From assembly GCA_028701635.1 (NCBI GenBank), contig JAQVQJ010000086.1:1-5939 (forward strand): a DNA stretch of 5,939 nucleotides, read 5' to 3'. The notes below the pieces were generated by a model. The model was given only the letters and a program-made list of their open reading frames with translations. It was not told the origin of the DNA and did no database searches. The first letter of the stretch is position 1, and every line of letters begins with the position of its first letter. Made by a program: the position numbers and the translations under genes. The DNA comes from Clostridia bacterium. GTDB taxonomy: Bacteria > Bacillota_A > Clostridia > Christensenellales > UBA1242. Shown piece by piece: positions 1-5,341 of this stretch.

Positions 1-568
1 CATATCCCTGTAAAAGTTTTCCTGCAAAAGTAGAATCATATTCATTTGAAAGCTTCCCAAAGCCGAATGATTTGTCATAAAGTACATCAAACCATTGTGT
101 TTTTGAATATAATGCTTTTATAAACTTACTACTTTTTTCGTTATAAGGAAGAATAAATTTAATTTCAGCATAGGAACTTTCGATTAAATCTGCAAAATTT
201 TCTGGATTTATATCATTAAATTCATACCCACTTCCAACAAAATTCAATTGCATCCTAATCATTTTTTTATAACTTCTATAAAGAAAATAATTTAAATTCT
301 TTGGAAGTTTTCCTTCAACAATTATTTCTTTATTCCAATCACCATTTACATGTAAGGCTAAATTTTTAATATTTTTTTCTTTTTGTAAAGCTTCAAAAAG
401 GTCTGCGACCCAAACGTATCTTGGCATATCTTCCATACATTTATTACTTGAAACCCCAACGCCAATTTCAACATTTGGATTTTTTTTAAGGAAGTTAATA
501 AGGTCTTTTTCTTTTAATAATTCATTTGCTCCACAGCAGGAAATTGTTTTAATGTTTAATTTATTCAT
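1..568 (-). CDS. TrpF-like TIM-barrel protein of unknown function (3' end cut off)
   Basis: The reading frame starts at ATG 568-566 and stays open to the window edge, giving 189 residues with no stop. The start is supported by an AGAGGAT ribosome binding site a few bases upstream and by a good promoter. Visible landmarks are ISCCGANE (residues 9-16), a strand with EIGVGVSS (34-41) followed by MPRY (48-51), LHVNGDW (72-78), RMQLNF (105-110), and VLYDKSFGFGKL (162-173), ending at GY where the window stops. From memory, this order (CG near the start, G-I-L-x-S then PRYPS, HLCG, QLNF, LFDxSxGxG, GYAGG) recalls bacterial proteins loosely annotated as phosphoribosylanthranilate isomerase-like, a TIM-barrel group distinct from true TrpF. 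No other trp genes are visible. The cysteines C11 and C12 and the changed HLCG motif (HVNG) are notable. The family call is an inference from motif order; the biochemical role is unknown. Confidence 0.5.
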   Translation of the reverse strand, partial: MNKLNIKTISCCGANELLKEKDLINFLKKNPNVEIGVGVSSNKCMEDMPRYVWVADLFEALQKEKNIKNLALHVNGDWNKEIIVEGKLPKNLNYFLYRSYKKMIRMQLNFVGSGYEFNDINPENFADLIESSYAEIKFILPYNEKSSKFIKALYSKTQWFDVLYDKSFGFGKLSNEYDSTFAGKLLQGY

Positions 569-570
569 AT

Positions 571-577
571 ATCCTCT
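571..577 (-). promoter_or_regulatory. Ribosome binding site of the TrpF-like gene
   Basis: The minus strand reads AGAGGAT ending four to five bases before ATG 568-566. It is a clear purine-rich Shine-Dalgarno sequence and supports this start codon. Confidence 0.7.
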
Positions 578-578
578 T

Positions 579-604
579 TTTTATGTTAATATTTTAACAT
601 AAAA
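579..604. promoter_or_regulatory. Operator-like inverted repeat over the leftward promoter
   Basis: A perfect 11-bp inverted repeat, TTTTATGTTAA (579-589) and TTAACATAAAA (594-604), is separated by four bases (TATT). It spans the -10 box and the predicted start site of the leftward promoter, the usual position for a repressor operator. It contains almost no G or C, so it is unlikely to be a stable RNA terminator. I do not match it with confidence to a known operator such as CIRCE, CtsR or LexA. The regulator is unknown, and binding is inferred from position and symmetry only. Confidence 0.45.
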
Positions 605-619
605 GATATTGATTTTCAA
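591..619 (-). promoter_or_regulatory. Leftward sigma-A-type promoter
   Basis: The minus strand has TTGAAA (614-619) as -35, a 17-base spacer, and TAAAAT (591-596) as -10. The -10 is preceded by TG plus one base, which makes it an extended -10. Each hexamer matches the consensus at five of six positions. The predicted transcript start is near 584, leaving a short leader before the TrpF-like gene. An inverted repeat covers the -10. Confidence 0.7.
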
Positions 620-633
620 TGATATTTATTTTC

Positions 634-662
634 TTTTCATTTTTAAGTTAATGTTGTATAAT
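634..662 (+). promoter_or_regulatory. Promoter of clpC (sigma-A type)
   Basis: A perfect TATAAT (657-662) lies 17 bases after TTTTCA (634-639), which matches TTGACA at four of six positions. Transcription would begin near 669, giving a leader of about 18 bases that contains the clpC ribosome binding site. A promoter here rules out translation from the upstream ATG at 609. I see no CIRCE element and no complete CtsR heptad pair next to it. Confidence 0.65.
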
Positions 663-676
663 AAAGTCAATAATAT

Positions 677-683
677 TGGAGGA
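677..683 (+). promoter_or_regulatory. Ribosome binding site deciding the clpC start
   Basis: TGGAGGA precedes ATG 687-689 with about four bases between GGAGG and the start codon. It places the start 26 codons downstream of the longest open frame, and the protein then begins MFLETSESLEKVL, matching the usual ClpC N-terminus. Confidence 0.8.
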
Positions 684-686
684 AAT

Positions 687-3134
687 ATGTTTTTAGAAAC
701 GAGTGAAAGTTTAGAAAAAGTGTTGATGGAAGCGAGTTCGGTTGCCCTTCGTTTTGGCGGAGATATGGTTGAGCCAGAACATATTCTTTATGGTCTTGCT
801 AAAGTCCCACGTGTTGCTAAAAAAATATTAAAAGAAGAGGGTATAACAGACTCTAAAATATTAAATATATTTAAACAAAATAATGAAGAAGAATCTTTTT
901 TTGACAGCGTAGTTCTTACCCCAAATGTAAAAGAAATTTTCAAAATTGCACAAACCATAGCAATGCAATTAAATCATAACTTTTTAGGTACTGAACATCT
1001 TCTCTTGGCTTTGTTATCATCTTCTGATAGCTTTGCTTTGAGATTAGTGAACAGCTATTTTAAAGTTAATGTCAATGACTTAAAAAATAAGGTCGTTACA
1101 TTTTTACAAGGTGGAAATGCACAAGATAATAATGTAAATGCAGAAGGGATTGCAAGTCAAGAAAATCAGTTAAAATCTACTTTACCAGAAAAATTACTCG
1201 ACATTGGTTCTGATTTTACTTTAAAAGCTAAACTTGGGAAAATTGACCCTATAATTGGAAGAGAACAGGAAATTGAAAGATTAATAGAAATTCTTTGTAG
1301 AAAAACAAAAAATAATCCTTGTTTAATCGGGGAAGCGGGAGTTGGAAAGACAGCAGTTGTTGAAGGACTAGCACTTGCAATAGCAAGGGGTGATGTACCA
1401 GAACTTCTTAAAAATAAGGACATATTTTCACTTGAGATTGGAAGTTTAATGGCAGGGACAAAATTTCGTGGAGCAATGGAAGAGAAATTAAAAGATGCCA
1501 TAGAAACAATAATTGCAAACAAAAATATTATTGTATTCATTGATGAAATTCACACACTTGCACAAGCTGGCTCGGAGAAAGGGGAAACTAGTCCGGCAGA
1601 TATGTTAAAACCATATTTATCAAGGGGGGAATTACAGACAATTGGGGCGACAACAACTGATGAATACAGAAAATTTATTGAAAAAGATAAAGCGTTAGAA
1701 AGAAGATTCCAGCCTGTTATGGTTAACCCTCCAACTATTGAACAAACAATTGAAATTTTAAAGGGATTAAGAGATTCTTATGAGGCATTCCATAAAGTCA
1801 AAATCACTGATGAGGCAATAGAGGCGGCATCAAATTTATCAGATAGATATATAATGGACAGAAGTCTACCAGATAAAGCAATTGACTTGATAGATGAAGC
1901 TTCAAGTAAAGCAAAAGTAAATTTTAACCTAAAACCAAGTTCAATTAGAGAAAAAGAAGATAAGTTAAAGCAATTGTCAGCGGCTAGAGATGAAGCTAGC
2001 CTTGAAAGAAATTACGAAAAGGCAGCGAAATTTCAATCAGAAATTGCTAAACTTGAAGATGAAGTTGAAAAACTAAATAAGTCATTAAATAGAAATGATA
2101 AAAAGGTTAACTCCATCGGTGCCAATGAGGTTGCTGATATAGTTTCTCGCTGGACAGGAATTCCTGTAACAAAAATTACAGAAACTGAAAAAGAAAAATT
2201 AGTAAATTTTGAAAAGATTCTACACAAGAGAGTAGTTGGGCAAGATGAAGCGGTTGAAGCTGTTTCAAGGGCAATTCGTAGAAGTAGAGTTGGATTACAA
2301 GATACAAAACGACCAATAGGTTCTTTCCTATTCATGGGACAAACTGGTGTTGGAAAGACAGAATTATCAAAAGCGATTGCTGAAGCAATGTTTGATAATG
2401 AAAATAATCTAATTCGTATGGATATGAGCGAGTTTATGGAAGCACACTCAGTAGCAAAGTTGATTGGAGCACCTCCGGGCTATGTTGGATATGATGAAGG
2501 CGGACAACTGACCGAGCAAGTTAGAAGAAAACCATATTCTGTTGTTCTTTTCGATGAAATTGAAAAAGCACATCCGGATATTTTCAATGCACTTCTTCAA
2601 ATTTTAGATGATGGAAGATTAACAGATTCGCAAGGAAGAACGGTAAACTTTAGAAATACTATTATAATTATGACAAGTAATGTTGGAGCAACTGAAGTTT
2701 CTCAAAGAAGTAGATTGGGATTTGGTGATGAGAATAATAGTGAAATATCTTATGATGATACTAAAAAAATATATATTGATGCACTTCGAAAGAAATTTAA
2801 GCCAGAATTTTTAAATAGAATTGATGTAGTTTGTGTATTCCATGCCTTAACAAGCGAAGATTTAATAAAAATCGCAAAGATGATGATGAGCAACATAAAT
2901 AAGAGATTACAAAAGCAAGGAATTGAATTAAAATTGACTGAAAGAGGCTTGAGTTATATCGTTTCGCAAGGGACAGATAGCGAATATGGCGCTCGCCCAT
3001 TAAAAAGATTTATTCAACAACAAATAGAAGATAGAATTGCTGAAAAAATATTACTTGGAGAGTTAGAAAAATCAGGGACAATAGTTATTGATTTTGATAA
3101 AAATAATTTAATTTTCCAAAACAGCAATGGGTAA
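687..3134 (+). CDS. clpC: ClpC, AAA+ unfoldase of the ClpCP protease
   Basis: A complete 815-residue Hsp100 of normal ClpC length. It unfolds cytoplasmic proteins as a hexamer and feeds them to ClpP. The N-domain (about 1-145) has two Clp-N repeats, each with an EH pair (E31-H32 and E103-H104); from memory these glutamates correspond to the phosphoarginine-binding ones of Bacillus ClpC. AAA-1 carries Walker A GEAGVGKT (215-222), Walker B VFIDE (283-287) and ERRF (338-341). The middle domain (about 420-480) has the UVR motif typical of ClpC rather than ClpB or ClpA. AAA-2 carries Walker A GQTGVGKT (551-558, with Q where P is common), Walker B VVLFDE (619-624), the arginine finger in LNR (R711) and sensor-2 GAR (768-770). 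An LGF loop (677-679) is the ClpP-docking tripeptide. The gene is monocistronic here, without ctsR, mcsA or mcsB beside it. The stop TAA directly abuts the stop of the convergent gene. Confidence 0.97.
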   Translation: MFLETSESLEKVLMEASSVALRFGGDMVEPEHILYGLAKVPRVAKKILKEEGITDSKILNIFKQNNEEESFFDSVVLTPNVKEIFKIAQTIAMQLNHNFLGTEHLLLALLSSSDSFALRLVNSYFKVNVNDLKNKVVTFLQGGNAQDNNVNAEGIASQENQLKSTLPEKLLDIGSDFTLKAKLGKIDPIIGREQEIERLIEILCRKTKNNPCLIGEAGVGKTAVVEGLALAIARGDVPELLKNKDIFSLEIGSLMAGTKFRGAMEEKLKDAIETIIANKNIIVFIDEIHTLAQAGSEKGETSPADMLKPYLSRGELQTIGATTTDEYRKFIEKDKALERRFQPVMVNPPTIEQTIEILKGLRDSYEAFHKVKITDEAIEAASNLSDRYIMDRSLPDKAIDLIDEASSKAKVNFNLKPSSIREKEDKLKQLSAARDEASLERNYEKAAKFQSEIAKLEDEVEKLNKSLNRNDKKVNSIGANEVADIVSRWTGIPVTKITETEKEKLVNFEKILHKRVVGQDEAVEAVSRAIRRSRVGLQDTKRPIGSFLFMGQTGVGKTELSKAIAEAMFDNENNLIRMDMSEFMEAHSVAKLIGAPPGYVGYDEGGQLTEQVRRKPYSVVLFDEIEKAHPDIFNALLQILDDGRLTDSQGRTVNFRNTIIIMTSNVGATEVSQRSRLGFGDENNSEISYDDTKKIYIDALRKKFKPEFLNRIDVVCVFHALTSEDLIKIAKMMMSNINKRLQKQGIELKLTERGLSYIVSQGTDSEYGARPLKRFIQQQIEDRIAEKILLGELEKSGTIVIDFDKNNLIFQNSNG

Positions 3135-3878
3135 CTATTCAATATTTAGGTTTTGAGTTACTGTTGTTAGATTAAATCCGGCATTTTTTAAGTGTTCAAT
3201 AATTCTTGGAAGAGCTTCGGCAGTATTTTCGGTTGGGTGCATTAAAATTAAATTCTCACCATAAGCATTTATTATTGCTCGTTGGTATATTATTTCGGCA
3301 TCTTGGTCGCGCCAGTCAATTGTATCTCGTGTCCACATTATTGTTTTATAGCCTAACGATTCTGCTATTTCAAGGGTTGTGTTTGAAAATGAACCGCTTG
3401 GCGGAGCAAAAAGAGTCATATCAATGCCTAATTGCTGTTTAATTAAATCGTGAGTATTTGAAATCTCTTCTGTGTTACGTTCATAGGAAATGGTTTTATG
3501 GTCTTTATGATAATAGCCGTGATTGGCAATTTCATGCCCATCATTGCTAATTTTTAGTAATAATTCGGGGTATTTTTCTGCCCAAGTACCACCAATAAAA
3601 AAGGTTGTTTTAACATTATTTTCTTCCAATGTTTCCAAAATCGAATCTAAATACTCGTTTCCCCAATATACATTAAACATTAAAGTGATATTGTTTGATG
3701 TAGTATCGCCATTATAAATAGCTGTTTTATCTGTATTGCTAAATGCACTCAACGCATCACTTGTGTATGTTAAAAAGAAAAGCCCAATCAAGAGAAAGGC
3801 AATAATACCATTAGCAAATATGTTCCTAAAACTTCTTTCAGGAAGCTTTTTTGCATTAAAAAACCCAAACATTTTCAT
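3135..3878 (-). CDS. Membrane-anchored polysaccharide-deacetylase-like protein (YlxY/PdaB type)
   Basis: A complete 247-residue protein with a basic N-terminus, one hydrophobic segment (about 23-40, signal anchor) and an extracytoplasmic NodB-fold domain (about 62-245). Canonical NodB enzymes remove acetyl groups from peptidoglycan or chitin-like sugars using a metal held by Asp-His-His. Here motif 1 reads FNVYWGNE (68-75), with N69 and V70 where TFDDG has its two aspartates. Motif 2 is kept (H120-x3-H124). Motif 3 is APPSG (158-162), with Ala for the usual Arg. Motif 4 DTIDW (185-189) and motif 5 LILMHP (210-215) are kept. The order FNxxWG resembles the sporulation-associated PdaB/YlxY branch from memory. 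It may be catalytically altered or inactive. The start is ATG 3878, or ATG 3872 two codons later; neither has a Shine-Dalgarno sequence, and both lie inside a terminator. The stop TAG directly abuts the clpC stop. Confidence 0.88.
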   Translation of the reverse strand: MKMFGFFNAKKLPERSFRNIFANGIIAFLLIGLFFLTYTSDALSAFSNTDKTAIYNGDTTSNNITLMFNVYWGNEYLDSILETLEENNVKTTFFIGGTWAEKYPELLLKISNDGHEIANHGYYHKDHKTISYERNTEEISNTHDLIKQQLGIDMTLFAPPSGSFSNTTLEIAESLGYKTIMWTRDTIDWRDQDAEIIYQRAIINAYGENLILMHPTENTAEALPRIIEHLKNAGFNLTTVTQNLNIE

Positions 3879-3903
3879 ATTGTATGATATGCTCGGGCTT
3901 TTT
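3858..3903 (-). terminator. Intrinsic terminator of the leftward three-gene cassette
   Basis: On the minus strand, CCCGAGCAT (3889-3897) pairs with ATGTTTGGG (3864-3872), a 9-bp stem including two G-U pairs, followed by six U (3858-3863). An A-run (3899-3903) on the other side can extend the stem against the U-run. The loop is 16 bases. The two G-U positions become A-C mismatches in the plus-strand transcript, so the hairpin is better suited to leftward transcription. It lies 16 bases after the zinc-ribbon gene's stop and therefore ends that cassette. It also overlaps the first codons of the deacetylase-like gene. Confidence 0.7.
3879..3884 (-). promoter_or_regulatory. Possible -10 box for the deacetylase-like gene
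   Basis: The minus strand has TACAAT (five of six to TATAAT) ending six bases before ATG 3872, so the predicted start site falls on that A. No convincing -35 hexamer or extended -10 is present. If real, the transcript would be leaderless. This is a weak, position-based suggestion. Confidence 0.25.
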
Positions 3904-3919
3904 GGTTATTGCAAAATAA

Positions 3920-4180
3920 TTATTTTTTTGATATTTCTTCTATTAAAATTATTAATTTTCTTAAATCTTCTTTATCAGTTATAACTTTTTGCACTTCATT
4001 TATTGTCCTTAGTTTAATTATCCTTTCTTTTTCTTTTACTAAATTATATGCAACTAAATTAAGTGGAGAACTACAATAAGGACAAAAATTATAAACTTGA
4101 TCAGGTATTACTATATTTAGTTCCCTACCACATCTTTTACAAAAAGTTTTCTTATTTTCTTTTTTAATTCCAAAATTCAT
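3920..4180 (-). CDS. Small zinc-ribbon protein of unknown function
   Basis: An 86-residue protein. Residues 13-36 form a zinc ribbon with two CxxC knuckles (C14-x2-C17 and C33-x2-C36), spaced 15 residues apart, in the pattern FCKRCG and FCPYCSSPL. The rest (about 45-86) is charged and probably helical (VKEKERIIKLRTINEVQKV and onwards), with no membrane segment. Such a layout suits a small nucleic-acid- or protein-binding adaptor, but no specific family is recognised. It is the last gene of the cassette: its ATG comes two bases after the stop of the 382-residue gene, with no good Shine-Dalgarno sequence, so translation is probably coupled to that gene. A terminator follows 16 bases after its stop. 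Confidence 0.75.
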   Translation of the reverse strand: MNFGIKKENKKTFCKRCGRELNIVIPDQVYNFCPYCSSPLNLVAYNLVKEKERIIKLRTINEVQKVITDKEDLRKLIILIEEISKK

Positions 4181-4182
4181 AA

Positions 4183-5331
4183 TTACTCGAAACTAAACGA
4201 AGCGGGTTCTTTTTTTCTTCCCATTTCTTCCTTTAATTTTTCTTCTCTCTTTTTATATATTTCTTGTAATATTGGAGATTGTTTATTTTTAATACTTTCT
4301 TCAATCTTAGCATTAAGTTTTTTCGTTAAATCTTCTCTTATAAATTCGCCTTTAAATAAAACTTCATTAAGCTCTTGATATAATTCAGCATCGAAATAGC
4401 TGTCATAATTCACACCAATGTTAAGTTGAAGAGCCATTCTATCCCAATAATCATCTTTAGTTACATTACTTTGTTTAGAATTTTGTTGATGTAAAGCTGG
4501 ATTTTTTTGCTCAATTTTTAATTCAATTACTTTTTGATTAACTGTATAAAGGTTGTCTTTTTTAACAATTTGTGGCATATCTGTATAACCTGCTACACTT
4601 ATCCATTTAACGTCTTTATATCTTGATAATAAAGGATTTTCCATTGATCTTTGAATTTTTCCTTTTGATAGTGATTGCGAAGAACTTGTTTCAATAACAA
4701 AAGTCTTTTCTCTGTTTAATAAAAAATTGTTTTTAATTTTGTTTAAAATAGCATTTCTTGTTACTGATATAGGACGCATACTAGTAAATAGTCCATACAT
4801 AATTTGATCGGTAAAGTTAGTTAATTCATTGTTAAATACGAAATCTAACTCAACCTTAGTGTCTGCATAATATTTATTTGATACTCCAAGATTTTTTGCT
4901 ATTACTTTAGTAGTTTCAATTGGATATGATAGTTTTCTATCATCCTTAAACTTAGTTTCATTTATTCCATCATAAATTAAAAGGATTTTATTTTTATCTG
5001 CTCTTTTTAAGATTTGTGATAAATCATTTATATACCTTCTAGCTAAAGACGCTTTCTCATCAGTTTTACCAGCAGGGTAGTAGATTAAATTTCCGCAAAT
5101 AGCAAAAGCTCCATCTTCCATATCATTTATTCTTTTAATGTGTTCATCTAAAAGTTGTAATCTTGGAGGCGCCTCATCATTCCCATAAAATAAATTGCTT
5201 ATAGGAAGAATTTTTAGCGAATTAATATTTTTTGGAAGATTAACTGTATTAAAATTACCTTTGGTTTCTCTTTCAATAACCAATTTTTTTTCATAATTTC
5301 TTTTAATTATTCCATTATATGTTGGTCTCAT
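4183..5331 (-). CDS. Degenerate metallophosphoesterase-like protein (probable pseudoenzyme)
   Basis: A complete 382-residue protein. Residues 38-128 read like the first half of a calcineurin-type phosphoesterase with the metal ligands changed. ISNLF (44-48) stands where I-S-D-L-H is expected, CGNL (79-82) where GD is expected, and YDGINE (120-125) where GNHE is expected. Residues 209-256 align by eye with the upstream phosphoesterase: FVIE (211-214) is followed by TSS instead of HGT, and AGYTD (247-251) replaces FGHVH. Thus D46N, H48F, D81N, H124N, H215T, H249Y and H251D-type changes remove the whole active site while core strands remain. Residues 330-382 are a highly charged, probably helical tail. 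The start ATG 5331 has a strong AGGAGG overlapping the preceding stop. The frame is long and intact, arguing against a decaying gene. The paralogy is inferred from motif order without a computed alignment; the function is unknown. Confidence 0.7.
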   Translation of the reverse strand: MRPTYNGIIKRNYEKKLVIERETKGNFNTVNLPKNINSLKILPISNLFYGNDEAPPRLQLLDEHIKRINDMEDGAFAICGNLIYYPAGKTDEKASLARRYINDLSQILKRADKNKILLIYDGINETKFKDDRKLSYPIETTKVIAKNLGVSNKYYADTKVELDFVFNNELTNFTDQIMYGLFTSMRPISVTRNAILNKIKNNFLLNREKTFVIETSSSQSLSKGKIQRSMENPLLSRYKDVKWISVAGYTDMPQIVKKDNLYTVNQKVIELKIEQKNPALHQQNSKQSNVTKDDYWDRMALQLNIGVNYDSYFDAELYQELNEVLFKGEFIREDLTKKLNAKIEESIKNKQSPILQEIYKKREEKLKEEMGRKKEPASFSFE

Positions 5332-5334
5332 ATT

Positions 5335-5341
5335 CCTCCTA
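5335..5341 (-). promoter_or_regulatory. Ribosome binding site overlapping the phosphoesterase stop codon
   Basis: The minus strand reads TAGGAGG: TAG (5341-5339) ends the phosphoesterase, and its last two bases begin AGGAGG (5340-5335), four bases before ATG 5331-5329. This close packing implies translation of both proteins from one transcript, probably in related amounts. Confidence 0.8.

Noticed and set aside
605..623. Fur-like box GATATTGATTTTCAATGAT
   Set aside because: It matches the 19-base Fur consensus only partly (about 13 positions by eye), expected by chance in such AT-rich DNA, and it is better explained as part of the leftward promoter's -35 region. It does contain a short 5-bp inverted repeat (608-612/616-620).
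665..681. CtsR-type operator near AGTCAAT in the clpC leader
   Set aside because: Only one approximate heptad is present; the second direct repeat at the required spacing is absent.
609..686. Longer clpC start at ATG 609, adding 26 residues
   Set aside because: The stretch holds the TATAAT promoter and the TGGAGGA ribosome binding site, its translation is a hydrophobic, non-ClpC sequence, and ATG 687 gives the normal ClpC N-terminus.
1166..3000. Minus-strand open frames inside clpC (1166-1540, 2033-2335, 2797-3000)
   Set aside because: They are shadows of the clpC coding frame, without ribosome binding sites or recognisable motifs.
3206..3984. Plus-strand open frames opposite the deacetylase-like gene (3206-3442, 3523-3717, 3736-3984)
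   Set aside because: They are antisense to a well-supported gene, have no good ribosome binding sites and show low-complexity hydrophobic translations.
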